Notes: a model not told the origin generated them from the letters alone. Positions 14,519 through 22,712 are shown, counted from the stretch's first letter. The stretch: 26,974 bases of DNA from an uncultured bacterium (GCA_900551915.1 URXT01000025.1:1-26974); one strand, 5' to 3'. A program made the numbers and translations.

Positions 14519-14640
14519 TATATTTTATTCTTATCATAAAAAATTTTCAAGTTAAGTTTTTGTAATATAATAAAAAAAATAGCAAAAAATATCGATGAAG
14601 CGTTTTTATAAAAGTTGTGTAGTAAAAATTGGGTAAATAA

Positions 14641-15417
14641 ATGATAGAAAAGATAGGAAGTATAAGTTTTAGTAATGTAAAACACCCCGGCATAAATGAA
14701 CACCCACAACGGGTATCTTTTGCCGGAGAAGCTGATAAAGTTGAGCTTTCAACTACTGCAAAAGAAGAAAACAAAAGCCCTGTAAATAAAAATTGGCTGT
14801 ATGCACTGGGAGCATTGGCAATTGCTGTTGGCGGATACTTTATATTCAGAGGGCGCAACGGCGATGATTTGGCAAAAGCCGGCAAAAATGCAGCTGGTGA
14901 TTTGAAGCCTAAGCCGAAGTCTGAGCCGAACATAGAAACTAAAACTCCAAAAACAGAACCGAAGCCTTCCTCAGAACCTGCACCCGCCGCGGAAAATCTG
15001 AAAGCGGAATCCAAGCCCGCTACAGAAACCAAACCGCCACAAGAAGCTTCAAAAACAGAACCGATAGCGTTAGAAAATGTTGCAAAAACAAACAACGGTG
15101 TCATCATAGATACTACAAGGCCGGTTATATACACTGATGAAGATGGCAATAAGATTGCTCAGGCGATATTTGAATACAATACCAACGGAGAAAAAGTAAC
15201 ATATATTGAAAAATTTGGCGGTTCTGTTTCCAAAACGTTCTACGATAACGGTGCGATTACCAAGAGAATTATAGAACATAACAATGGAATATCTGATGAG
15301 TTGACTAGAATATATGATAATTTATATGAAGGTGTCCGCACTTATCCTGATGGCAAAAAGGTCAAAATCAGGGAAGAAAACCTAAAAACCATTGAACTCG
15401 GCTCTGTTGAGGAGTAA
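14641..15417 (+). CDS. Membrane-anchored Pro/Lys/Glu-rich protein with N-terminal RVSFAG motif
   Basis: A 258-residue protein of unknown function. The first 45 residues contain ISFSN and RVSFAGEAD (F27), the recurrent F-x-G/S motif. One membrane helix spans about residues 52-69 (WLYALGALAIAVGGYFIF), then RGR, then a low-complexity Pro/Lys/Glu/Thr stretch of about 80 residues (many K-P, E-P and T-K-T-P units), typical of an extended linker. The C-terminal 90 residues hold MORN-like short beta repeats (FEYNTNGEKVTYIEKFGG, TFYDNGAITKRIIEHNNG, RTYPDGKKVKI). The topology suggests a small cytoplasmic N-terminus and an exposed C-terminal domain on a spacer. No clear ribosome site. It is divergent from typA. 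Confidence 0.78.
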   Translation: MIEKIGSISFSNVKHPGINEHPQRVSFAGEADKVELSTTAKEENKSPVNKNWLYALGALAIAVGGYFIFRGRNGDDLAKAGKNAAGDLKPKPKSEPNIETKTPKTEPKPSSEPAPAAENLKAESKPATETKPPQEASKTEPIALENVAKTNNGVIIDTTRPVIYTDEDGNKIAQAIFEYNTNGEKVTYIEKFGGSVSKTFYDNGAITKRIIEHNNGISDELTRIYDNLYEGVRTYPDGKKVKIREENLKTIELGSVEE

Positions 15418-15476
15418 ATCTCCAGACTGCACTCTGATTTTCTCTAATAAAAAATGAGCCTAATCCCTTTTTGTGC

Positions 15477-15482
15477 TAGAAT
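15477..15482 (+). promoter_or_regulatory. Extended -10 (TGC-TAGAAT) for leaderless mnmA
   Basis: TAGAAT with an upstream TGC extended -10 element ends exactly 6 nt before ATG 15489. No Shine-Dalgarno. Confidence 0.5.
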
Positions 15483-15488
15483 TTGAAT

Positions 15489-16550
15489 ATGGAAAATCAA
15501 GGTAAAAAAGCAGTTGTTGCATTAAGCGGCGGTTTGGACAGTTCCGTTGCCGCTCTTTTGCTGAAACAGCAAGGGTATGAAGTCATCGGGCTTACAGGCA
15601 GAATGGTTGATACGCCGGCTGCTGATATTGTTGTTCAAAATGCAAAAGCTGTTGCTGAAAGCCTTGACATTGAACACCATGTTTTTGACGCAAGCGAAAT
15701 TTTTAAACAAAAAGTCATTGACTATTTTGAAAACACTTATCAGAGTGGAAAAACCCCCAATCCCTGCATTATGTGCAATAAATTCATTAAGTGGGGGCTT
15801 CTGCTTGATTTTGCGGTTGAAACTCTTGGAGCGGTTGTTTATGCAACCGGCCATTACGCAAATATCGTAAACGAAAACGGTATTTTTAAGCTTTTTCCTG
15901 CGGCTGATGAGCATAAAGACCAGCTTTATTTCCTTTGCCGTTTGACGCAAAAACAGCTTTCAAAAACCCTTTTTCCTTTATCAAAATTCACAAAATCAGA
16001 AGTTCGCGAAATTGCCGCAAAATACAATCTTCCGACTAAATCCTCAAAAGAAAGTCAGGATATTTGCTTTATCCAAAAGCCGATGACTTCAAAAAAATAT
16101 TTGATTGAAAAATTCGGGATAAAACGCGGAGATTTCATAGACATTTTGACCGACAAAAAATGGGGTGAACACGAAGGCTGCTATCAATACACAATCGGCC
16201 AGCGAAAAGGCATTGGCATCGCAGCGCCCTATCCTTTGTATGTAATCAAAATAGACGCGCAGAAAAACATTGTTTACGTGGGGCGCGAAGAGGATAATTA
16301 CAAAACAAACCTTAAAATCAATGAGTTTAATCTTGTTGACACAACTTTTGAAACCTCGTCAAAAGAATTCGATGCTCTTGTGAAAATCCGCTACAACATG
16401 CACGCTAAAAAAGCGCACGTGAAGTTGTTCGACAATTTTGCAGACATAACTTTTTATGAGCCGGTAAATTCAGTAACTTCAGGTCAGGCGGGCGTAATTT
16501 ACGACTTAATCGACGGTCATTTAATCGGCGGCGGCGTTGTTGTAGATTAG
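15489..16550 (+). CDS. mnmA: tRNA-specific 2-thiouridylase MnmA
   Basis: MnmA, 353 residues, makes 2-thiouridine at position 34 of tRNAs for Lys, Glu and Gln, using ATP and persulfide sulfur. The PP-loop AVVALSGGLDSSVAALLL (residues 8-25), the catalytic-cysteine motif TPNPCIMCNKFIKWG, the second catalytic Cys in SQDICFI, and C-terminal GQRKGIGI, VGREEDN and SGQAGVIYD are all present. A TTG two codons upstream also keeps the frame, but the ATG at 15489 is placed 6 nt after a TAGAAT -10, so it is preferred. Converges on an orphan gene 15 nt downstream. Confidence 0.96.
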   Translation: MENQGKKAVVALSGGLDSSVAALLLKQQGYEVIGLTGRMVDTPAADIVVQNAKAVAESLDIEHHVFDASEIFKQKVIDYFENTYQSGKTPNPCIMCNKFIKWGLLLDFAVETLGAVVYATGHYANIVNENGIFKLFPAADEHKDQLYFLCRLTQKQLSKTLFPLSKFTKSEVREIAAKYNLPTKSSKESQDICFIQKPMTSKKYLIEKFGIKRGDFIDILTDKKWGEHEGCYQYTIGQRKGIGIAAPYPLYVIKIDAQKNIVYVGREEDNYKTNLKINEFNLVDTTFETSSKEFDALVKIRYNMHAKKAHVKLFDNFADITFYEPVNSVTSGQAGVIYDLIDGHLIGGGVVVD

Positions 16551-16565
16551 CACGGCTATATTCAA

Positions 16566-17552
16566 CTAAAACGGTAAATCATCGTCAAAATGCAAATCGG
16601 TTTGGAGATTTTGTTCCTTTGGTGAAAAAGCTGCTTTTTTGCCTTCTTCAATAGAATTCCAAAGGTTTTCGATTGCGGCTTTCTGTTTTTTGAATAATTC
16701 TTTCAGAAAATTTTCCTGCTCATTGCTGAGTTTAATATTTTTAACTTTTTCATTAAATCTGCTGACATTACGGCTTATAACTCTTTGCGCGGGCTTGTGA
16801 AGGTTGCTTAAAATTGCTTTATCCTCCGGAGTTACAGAAATTTCTTTATTAATTGTTTCCGCCGACTCTGTAGCTTCTTTGATATTGGGTAATAGTCTTT
16901 TATGCGTCTTGATTGCGTTTGATATTTTTTGTATTGAGTCAACATAAATGTTTTCTGTTAGTGAATTATTGTCCAAGTTTTTTTGAATCCGTTTTGTATA
17001 ATAATCGACATCTAAATACCAGGAAGAACTCATAAACAGATTTTGTTGAGCATTATATAGTTTTACTTCTTTTGTGTATTGTTCTGGGGCTAATTTTTTA
17101 TATGTCATATTGACAAGTCCGTTTTTGATATCCATTTTCAGCTTTTGGTAAAACCCAAACGCGTCGGACAAAAAATCTGGAGCCTCAAAAAGTCCGTATT
17201 TTTTGATTGTCTGTGCCACTGCGCGGGCATTGTTTCCGGCAAACCAGTTTTCGGATTTCTTTGTGAGGTATTCAAATTCCTCCAGATTTGTATCTAATTC
17301 ACCAAGTTTTAACCTGCTTACTTCCTTAAATTGTTTAGTATTATAATTTGGCTGAATATATACATTTGAATCCGCAAATTGTTGCAGCTTTGCTGCGAGT
17401 TGCCTCATTAGGCTGTCATATTGCGGGTGTTTGTATTGAGCCAAAAACGGTTTAACAACTGTTTCAAGTTCTTGTGCTGCGCGTTTGTTTAATTCCGCGC
17501 CCTTAAAGCTTGTTTGATTTCGTGTATGAAAAGGTAAGATTGAGATTTCCAT
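16566..17552 (-). CDS. Coiled-coil hypothetical protein with N-terminal TSFKG motif
   Basis: A 328-residue protein of unknown function. N-terminus MEISILPFHTRNQTSFKGAEL has the F-x-G motif (F16), followed by a long, mostly helical, Lys/Glu/Gln-rich chain with several coiled-coil-like stretches (RAAQELETVVKPFLAQY; NEKVKNIKLSNEQENFLKELFKKQ). No signal peptide, membrane helix or catalytic motif. The C-terminus is acidic (LQTDLHFDDDLPF), like a docking peptide. AAGGAG ribosome site 6 nt from the ATG. It is divergent from hydG. Proteins with this N-terminal pattern are recurrent orphans in this window. Confidence 0.78.
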   Translation of the reverse strand: MEISILPFHTRNQTSFKGAELNKRAAQELETVVKPFLAQYKHPQYDSLMRQLAAKLQQFADSNVYIQPNYNTKQFKEVSRLKLGELDTNLEEFEYLTKKSENWFAGNNARAVAQTIKKYGLFEAPDFLSDAFGFYQKLKMDIKNGLVNMTYKKLAPEQYTKEVKLYNAQQNLFMSSSWYLDVDYYTKRIQKNLDNNSLTENIYVDSIQKISNAIKTHKRLLPNIKEATESAETINKEISVTPEDKAILSNLHKPAQRVISRNVSRFNEKVKNIKLSNEQENFLKELFKKQKAAIENLWNSIEEGKKAAFSPKEQNLQTDLHFDDDLPF

Positions 17553-17649
17553 TTACTGCTCCTTAGATTAATGTTAAAAGCTTATAATAAAAGGTGCTGA
17601 AATTCTATACGTAAGAAATATATTTTTTTTATATAAACTTTTTCCTGCC

Positions 17650-17677
17650 TTGTAAAAAAATATTGTAGTTGTATCAT
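17650..17677 (+). promoter_or_regulatory. Possible hydG promoter
   Basis: TTGTAA (17650-17655), 16-nt spacer, TATCAT (17672-17677), then AGGAGGAGGG just before ATG 17698. The short leader is only about 15 nt and is mostly ribosome site. Confidence 0.4.
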
Positions 17678-17697
17678 GAATTTAGGAGGAGGGATTT

Positions 17698-19116
17698 ATG
17701 TACAACCCGAAATCACACAAAGCCGAAGAATTTATTAATCATGAAGAAGTTTTGGCGTCCATAAATTACGCCGAAGAAAATAAAAATAATCTTGAATTAA
17801 TTGATAAGATTTTAGAAAAAGCAAAACTCGGAAAAGGCCTTGAACACCGCGAAGCCGCAGTTCTTCTTGCGTGCGGAATTGAAGAGAAAAACAAAGAGAT
17901 TTTTGCGCTTGCCGAGAAAATTAAAAAAGATTATTACGGCAACAGGATTGTACTTTTTGCACCTCTTTATCTTTCTAATTATTGTGTGAACGGTTGTGTT
18001 TACTGCCCTTATCATGCCAAAAATAAGCATATTCCTCGCAGAAAGCTTACGCAGGAAGAAATTAAAAACGAAGTTATTGCTCTTCAGGATATGGGGCACA
18101 AAAGGCTTGCGATTGAGGCGGGTGAAGACCCTGTTAACAATCCGATTGAATACATTTTGGAATCTATCAAAACAATTTATTCTATCAAACACAAAAACGG
18201 CGCAATTCGCCGCGTGAATGTCAATATTGCCGCAACAACAGTTGAAAATTACAAAAAACTTCATGAAGCAGGAATAGGTACATATATTTTATTTCAGGAA
18301 ACCTATAACAAAGAAAGTTATGAAAAACTTCATCCGACAGGGCCAAAGCACAATTACGCTTATCACACCGAAGCCATGGACCGCGCTATGCAGGGCGGAA
18401 TTGATGATGTCGGCCTGGGTGTTCTTTTCGGGCTTGAAGGTTATAAATACGAATTTTCAGCTCTTTTAATGCACGCCGAACATTTGGAAGCCGCATTCGG
18501 CGTCGGCCCTCACACAATCAGCCTTCCAAGAATTAAAAAAGCTGACGATATTGACCCCGACGCTTTTGACAACGGAATTGACGATGATACATTTGCAAAA
18601 ATTGCGGCCTGCATCAGAATTGCAGTTCCATACACAGGTATGATTATTTCAACCAGAGAAAGCGAAGAATGTCGTGAAAGACTTTTACACCTTGGAGTTT
18701 CTCAAATTTCAGGCGGCTCAAAAACCAGTGTTGGCGGATATTTTGAGCCAATGCCGGAGAAGGATGATTCCGCACAGTTTGATGTTTCCGACAGACGTCC
18801 GCTTGATGAAGTTATCAGATGGCTTATGGAACTTGGATATCTTCCGAGTTTCTGTACTGCTTGTTACGGAAGCGGCAGAACAGGCGACAGGTTTATGGAA
18901 ATCTGCAAGGATCAGCAAATCCACAATTTCTGCCATCCGAATGCGATTATGACTTTGAAAGAATATCTGGAGGATTACGCATCTCCCGAAACCAGAAGCG
19001 TCGGTGAAAAGCTTATTGCGCGTGAGGTTCAAACTCTTGAAAATGCAAAAATTAAGGAAACGGTTGAAGAGGATTTAATTAAAATCCATAACGGCGAGCG
19101 TGATTTTAAATTCTAA
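17698..19116 (+). CDS. hydG: [FeFe]-hydrogenase H-cluster radical SAM maturase HydG
   Basis: HydG, 472 residues, cleaves tyrosine with SAM to release the CO and CN- ligands carried on an Fe synthon for the [FeFe]-hydrogenase H-cluster. The radical SAM cluster motif CVNGCVYC (C96, C100, C103; CX3CX2C, the order used by HydG) is intact. The C-terminal cluster motif CX2CX22C, diagnostic of HydG, is present as C386, C389 and C412 within SFCTACYGSG...HNFCHPNA. ThiH-like body: GVGPHTISLPRI, ISTRES, QISGGSKTSVGGY. Strong AGGAGGAGGG ribosome site. HydE, HydF and the hydrogenase subunits are not adjacent, so the maturation set is scattered. It indicates anaerobic hydrogen metabolism. Confidence 0.97.
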   Translation: MYNPKSHKAEEFINHEEVLASINYAEENKNNLELIDKILEKAKLGKGLEHREAAVLLACGIEEKNKEIFALAEKIKKDYYGNRIVLFAPLYLSNYCVNGCVYCPYHAKNKHIPRRKLTQEEIKNEVIALQDMGHKRLAIEAGEDPVNNPIEYILESIKTIYSIKHKNGAIRRVNVNIAATTVENYKKLHEAGIGTYILFQETYNKESYEKLHPTGPKHNYAYHTEAMDRAMQGGIDDVGLGVLFGLEGYKYEFSALLMHAEHLEAAFGVGPHTISLPRIKKADDIDPDAFDNGIDDDTFAKIAACIRIAVPYTGMIISTRESEECRERLLHLGVSQISGGSKTSVGGYFEPMPEKDDSAQFDVSDRRPLDEVIRWLMELGYLPSFCTACYGSGRTGDRFMEICKDQQIHNFCHPNAIMTLKEYLEDYASPETRSVGEKLIAREVQTLENAKIKETVEEDLIKIHNGERDFKF

Positions 19117-19172
19117 ACTGCATTTAGACGCTTTTTTAGGTAGATATATACATGTTTCAGCCAGCATAATCA

Positions 19173-19320
19173 TCATTGCGAGAAAATCTGTGATTCTCGC
19201 GGCAATCCATAATATAGTTTACTGGACTGCCACGCTGACGCTCGCAGTGACGAATGTTTTCGCATTTAGTGGTATCGTCATTGCGAGGACGAACGACAGT
19301 GAGGACGCGGCAATCCAGTA
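19173..19320. repeat. Cluster of three copies of a dispersed GTCATTGCGAG...GCAATCC repeat
   Basis: The 267-nt gap after hydG has no gene. It holds three related units: TCATTGCGAG...GGCAATCCA (19173-19209), an inverted copy TGGACTGCC...CTCGCAGTGACGA (19222-19253) and TCGTCATTGCGAGGACGAA...GCGGCAATCCAG (19275-19317). Units 1 and 2 are head-to-head and can fold into a stem of about 80 nt; unit 1 itself contains GCGAGAAAATC/GATTCTCGC. G+C is higher than the surroundings. This is like the REP/MITE-type intergenic repeats common in many bacteria. A 95-codon ORF over it is not a gene. Confidence 0.7.
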
Positions 19321-19383
19321 TATTATCGGATTGAATAAAATTTTCCGGACTGCTTGCTTTTCAAAAGATATTTTCGCTGTGAT

Positions 19384-20415
19384 TTAATCCGCAAATGCGC
19401 CTGTTTTCAACCTTTTTATAAATAATTTTGTGTAAGGTTTGAGGAAAACTCCCCAGAGTTTTAACCCCTCCATTTTTAAGGCTTTGCCGTCTTTGCACAT
19501 TATCGTAAGCGAGCGTGTTTTGTAATCTTTTTCGATAATTTCGCCAGGTTTGCCTGAAAGTTCAACGCGTTCGGCGCTTGTTTCTTCCGAGCGGGTTAGG
19601 TTTTTAAAGATTGTTTCTGTGAGCGTTGCATTTTGTGGCGATAAAATCGTAACTTTGTAAGGGTTTACCTGCAAAAATCTTTTCCCGATTGTGATGTAGC
19701 AGGGCAGCCACGGATGGAGTGCACGGATTATTGCATAAATTTCTTCCGCCGGTTTGTTTTTGAAATCAAGCATTTTTAAGCTTTCGTTAATGTTTCCGAA
19801 ATACGTTGCGCGGCTTTCGTTTTGTTTTATCGGAATTATTACTTCTGATTGGATTTTTCTGAAAAATTCCGATGCAATTTCGCGCGTTGCTGTAAAAGTC
19901 CTTTCGCGCAATTCTTTTCCTGTATCACCGGTAAAAATATCAATCTCTTTTTGCAAAAGAATTGCGCCTGTGTCAAGATTTTCGTCCATAAGATGAAGCG
20001 TAATTCCCGATTTCTTTTCACCCCTTAAAATTACCTGCATGTATGGATTGGGGCCTCTGTAGCGCGGCAAAAGCGATGGATGAAGATTAACCGTGCCGAT
20101 TTTCGGCATTGAAAATGTTTTTCGTTCGAGTTTTTCACGCCAGGTTCCGACCATAATGATGTCGGCATTCGTCTTTAGTACAAATTCTCGAAATTCTTCT
20201 GAGTTTGCAGAACGGCATTTGATTTCGGGAAGTTTGTATTTTTTTATGAGCGTTAAATCGTGCGAGGTTTTGAATAAATCATGCAAAAAAAGCTGAAAAG
20301 GTTTCAAAATTGTTCTTTCGTATCTCAAAACGCCTGCGATTTCAACGCCAGAATCTCTTGCGCTCTCAATCATATTCGCAAGCATTTTACCTTTTCCTAA
20401 AAGAATTACTTTCAT
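19384..20415 (-). CDS. Formyltransferase, methionyl-tRNA formyltransferase-like
   Basis: A 343-residue formyltransferase-fold protein using 10-formyl-THF. The catalytic triad is visible: N110, H112 in VNLHPSLLPRYRGPNPY and D148 in DENLDTGAI, at the same positions as in methionyl-tRNA formyltransferase, and a C-terminal OB-like domain follows (ALHPWLPCYITIGKRFLQVNPYKVTIL; GKALKMEGLKLWG). The N-terminal strand MKVILLGKGKMLANMIESARDSG differs from typical Fmt (no FAGTP-type loop), so it may be a divergent Fmt or a sugar/amine formyltransferase. AGGAAA ribosome site; smpB lies just upstream (14 nt) in the same direction, a translation-linked context that favours Fmt. Confidence 0.8.
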   Translation of the reverse strand: MKVILLGKGKMLANMIESARDSGVEIAGVLRYERTILKPFQLFLHDLFKTSHDLTLIKKYKLPEIKCRSANSEEFREFVLKTNADIIMVGTWREKLERKTFSMPKIGTVNLHPSLLPRYRGPNPYMQVILRGEKKSGITLHLMDENLDTGAILLQKEIDIFTGDTGKELRERTFTATREIASEFFRKIQSEVIIPIKQNESRATYFGNINESLKMLDFKNKPAEEIYAIIRALHPWLPCYITIGKRFLQVNPYKVTILSPQNATLTETIFKNLTRSEETSAERVELSGKPGEIIEKDYKTRSLTIMCKDGKALKMEGLKLWGVFLKPYTKLFIKRLKTGAFAD

Positions 20416-20429
20416 AGCAATTTCCTGAT

Positions 20430-20882
20430 TTAATACCTGATTTTGGAGGCTCTGTCCATTTCGCGTTTCTGGTCTTTTTTTGTAATGTCATCGCGTTTGT
20501 CGTGAAGTTTTTTACCTTTTGCAAGTCCGATTTCTACTTTTGCAAATCCGTGTGTTAGAAAAACTTCAAGCGGAACTATTGAGTAACCATCTTTTTTGAC
20601 TTTAGAATGCATTTTTAGAATTTCTTTTTTTGTAAGAAGTAGTTTACGCGTGCGTTCGGCCTTATGATTGAAACGATTTCCCTGCTCGTAAGGCGAAATA
20701 TGGCAGTTATAGAGAAAAATTTCGTTATCTTCAATTTTGCAGAAAGAATCTTTCAAATTGATTGCGTTTTTGCGGATTGACTTAATTTCGGTTCCGGTCA
20801 GCACAATTCCGGCTACGTATTTGTCGAAAATCGTGTAGTCGTGATAAGCTTTTCTGTTTGTAGTGATAACTTTTTTCTCCAT
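20430..20882 (-). CDS. smpB: SsrA-binding protein SmpB
   Basis: SmpB, 150 residues, binds tmRNA and brings it to stalled ribosomes for trans-translation. Family landmarks: NRKAYHDYTIFDKYVAGIVLTGTEIKSIR, the KDSFCKIEDNEIFLYNCHISPYEQGN strand, REMDRASKIRY tail and GLAKGKKLHDKRDD. The C-terminal basic tail needed for ribosome activity is present. TGC-TAAAAT on this strand ends 6 nt before the ATG with no ribosome site, suggesting leaderless mRNA. tmRNA (ssrA) is not in the window. Confidence 0.96.
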   Translation of the reverse strand: MEKKVITTNRKAYHDYTIFDKYVAGIVLTGTEIKSIRKNAINLKDSFCKIEDNEIFLYNCHISPYEQGNRFNHKAERTRKLLLTKKEILKMHSKVKKDGYSIVPLEVFLTHGFAKVEIGLAKGKKLHDKRDDITKKDQKREMDRASKIRY

Positions 20883-20888
20883 AATTAG

Positions 20889-20894
20889 ATTTTA
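20889..20894 (-). promoter_or_regulatory. Extended -10 (TGC-TAAAAT) for leaderless smpB
   Basis: TAAAAT on the minus strand with TGC directly upstream, 6 nt before ATG 20882. No Shine-Dalgarno. Confidence 0.45.
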
Positions 20895-20908
20895 GCATAA
20901 AAATAATT

Positions 20909-21661
20909 CTATAAATTTTTTCTGACTTTTTCGAGTATTTTAGCTAAAGTTTCCTCTATAATTTTGATTTTTTCTTCAAAATGAAAATCCGAACCGTCAT
21001 CGCATTTTAATTTTTTATGCAATGTATCTTTATAAATATCTTGAATTTTTTCGTAATATTTTGCGCCTTCTTTGTATGCATAAACTTCTTCTGTAAGGCG
21101 GTATCTCCAGCTTTGTAAAATAGTGATTTGATCTTTGGGGTAAAAATTTTTAATATATGCAGGGAGAGCTATTTTTATTAAATCCGTATCTCCCTGCTTA
21201 TTGTATAGCTTATCGTGATAAAATTTATTAGTTTCAATATTTAATTTATTTTCATGCATTGTACAAGCATTTTTTATATGTTTAGGGTTTGTAATTTCGA
21301 AAAAATAATGAAACGTTTCATGCATAAATATATTCATATTACGTAAATACATTTTTTTACCGAATTTGTTCAAAGGAAGATAAATATCATAACTTACAAC
21401 CTCTTTTTTGTTGCACATTGGTGCGGTATTGCCGACGAAACCTTTCGGATTTGCGTTTTTTAAGGTAAAGTTGGTTTTCCCATTATGCACGTTTTTAAGT
21501 TCCTGAGTGAACACATCTTTGTCCAGCCATTTGCCTTTAAAGCTTTTACAAATGCTGTTAAAGAGTTTTTCGTTATACTGTTTTGCAAGTTCTATGCGTT
21601 CCTGCGCTGAACCTTTGCAAATTTTTAGGGGTAATTTTGCAGTTTTTCCGACTTTAAGCAT
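20909..21661 (-). CDS. Putative HExxH zinc metallopeptidase-like protein
   Basis: A 250-residue protein I cannot place in a named family. It has a clear HETFH zincin motif (H114, E115, H118) in a hydrophobic helix (NIFMHETFHYFFEITNP), and downstream an acidic helix TEEVYAYKEGAKYYE (E191/E192) that could supply the third zinc ligand in gluzincin style. The chain is Lys-rich (pI high), with no signal peptide or membrane helix. The N-terminus MLKVGKTAKLPLKICKG lacks the exact F-x-G motif, though SFKGK occurs at 40-44. No clear ribosome site or well-spaced -10. It lies upstream of smpB in the same direction. Peptidase activity is inferred from motif only. Confidence 0.65.
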   Translation of the reverse strand: MLKVGKTAKLPLKICKGSAQERIELAKQYNEKLFNSICKSFKGKWLDKDVFTQELKNVHNGKTNFTLKNANPKGFVGNTAPMCNKKEVVSYDIYLPLNKFGKKMYLRNMNIFMHETFHYFFEITNPKHIKNACTMHENKLNIETNKFYHDKLYNKQGDTDLIKIALPAYIKNFYPKDQITILQSWRYRLTEEVYAYKEGAKYYEKIQDIYKDTLHKKLKCDDGSDFHFEEKIKIIEETLAKILEKVRKNL

Positions 21662-21692
21662 ATTTTTATAAAACAGCTAAAATTTATTTTTG

Positions 21693-22655
21693 CTATTTAT
21701 ATAAAAAACATTTTACACAATGTCCATCAGAAATTTCTGTTACAGCAGGTTCGTTTTCTTTACATTTTAGCATAACTTTCGGGCAGCGGGTGTGAAATTT
21801 ACAGCCTTGGGGCGGGTTTGAGGGAGAGGGAAGTTCGCCTTTCAGTAAAATCTTCTCCTGACCTTCGTTTTCGATTTTTGGAATTGCACTTAACAAGGCT
21901 TGCGTGTACGGATGCTTTGGGTTTGTAAAAATTTCTTCCACGGTGCCGATTTCGACAATTTCGCCGAGATACATTATCGCAACACGGTCTGCAAGATATT
22001 TTATGACGCTTAAGTCATGCGTAATCAGCATAAACGTGAGATTATAATTTTCTTTCAGCTCTTTTAGAAGATTAATTATCTGCGCCTGAATGCTGACATC
22101 AAGCGCGCTTACAGGCTCGTCGGCAAGAACGAACTCAGGATTCAAAACAAGCGCTCTTGCAATTGCAATGCGCTGGCGCTGGCCTCCCGAAAATTCATGC
22201 GGGTAAAGCGAAAGGCATTCTTTGTCCAGTCCGACTTTGCAGGCGGTTTCTGTGATTATTTTGTCAATTTCGTCATTTGAGAGATTTGTGTTTATTTTAA
22301 GCGGCTCTTTTAGAGTGTCGTAAATCTTCATTTTCGGGTCAAGGCTTGAGTATGGATTTTGAAAAATCATCTGGACTTTTTTTCTGAAATTTTTCAGTTC
22401 ATCGGATTTCATCTCAAGCATGTTTTTATTGTTGAAGAGGATTTCACCGCTTTTTGAAGGTTCAAGTTTTATAATTGCTTTTGCGAGTGTTGATTTGCCG
22501 CAACCGGATTCGCCGGCAAGTGCAAGGATTTCGCCTTTTCTTATTTCAAGGTTAACTCCGTTTACTGCATAAATTGTCTGCGTTCCGCCAAAAACTCCTT
22601 TATCGGTTTTGTATTCAACATATAAATTTTTGATTTCTGCAAGATTTTCACTCAT
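21693..22655 (-). CDS. Oligopeptide/dipeptide ABC transporter ATP-binding protein (OppF/DppF-type)
   Basis: A 320-residue ABC ATPase energising peptide or nickel uptake. Walker A GESGCGKS (49-56), Q-loop MIFQNPYSSLDP, signature SGGQRQRIAIARAL, Walker B FVLADEPVSALD, and H-loop THDLS are complete. The C-terminal oligopeptide/dipeptide domain with its cysteine motif (CKFHTRCPKVMLKCKENEPAV) marks the OppF/DppF class. No permease, binding protein or OppD partner is adjacent, so it must pair with components elsewhere. On this strand TAAACT ends 6 nt before the ATG; leaderless transcription is possible. A bidirectional hairpin separates it from the SLH gene. Confidence 0.94.
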   Translation of the reverse strand: MSENLAEIKNLYVEYKTDKGVFGGTQTIYAVNGVNLEIRKGEILALAGESGCGKSTLAKAIIKLEPSKSGEILFNNKNMLEMKSDELKNFRKKVQMIFQNPYSSLDPKMKIYDTLKEPLKINTNLSNDEIDKIITETACKVGLDKECLSLYPHEFSGGQRQRIAIARALVLNPEFVLADEPVSALDVSIQAQIINLLKELKENYNLTFMLITHDLSVIKYLADRVAIMYLGEIVEIGTVEEIFTNPKHPYTQALLSAIPKIENEGQEKILLKGELPSPSNPPQGCKFHTRCPKVMLKCKENEPAVTEISDGHCVKCFLYK

Positions 22656-22661
22656 AAAATG

Positions 22662-22667
22662 AGTTTA
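22662..22667 (-). promoter_or_regulatory. -10-like TAAACT (within TATAAACT) for OppF-type gene
   Basis: TAAACT on the minus strand, 6 nt before ATG 22655, inside TATAAACT. No Shine-Dalgarno in the spacer CATTTT. Confidence 0.35.
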
Positions 22668-22712
22668 TACTATTTGCGTTGTAATTTCAATTACCAATCA
22701 GGTACTTTGCAT

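Noticed and set aside
14547..15149. 200-codon minus-strand ORF opposite the Pro/Lys-rich membrane protein
   Set aside because: It is the shadow of the low-complexity linker on the other strand; no ribosome site, and the plus-strand protein has clear domain structure.
19100..19387. 95-codon plus-strand ORF after hydG
   Set aside because: It overlaps the hydG end and lies entirely over the GTCATTGCGAG repeat cluster; composition follows the repeat, and there is no ribosome site.
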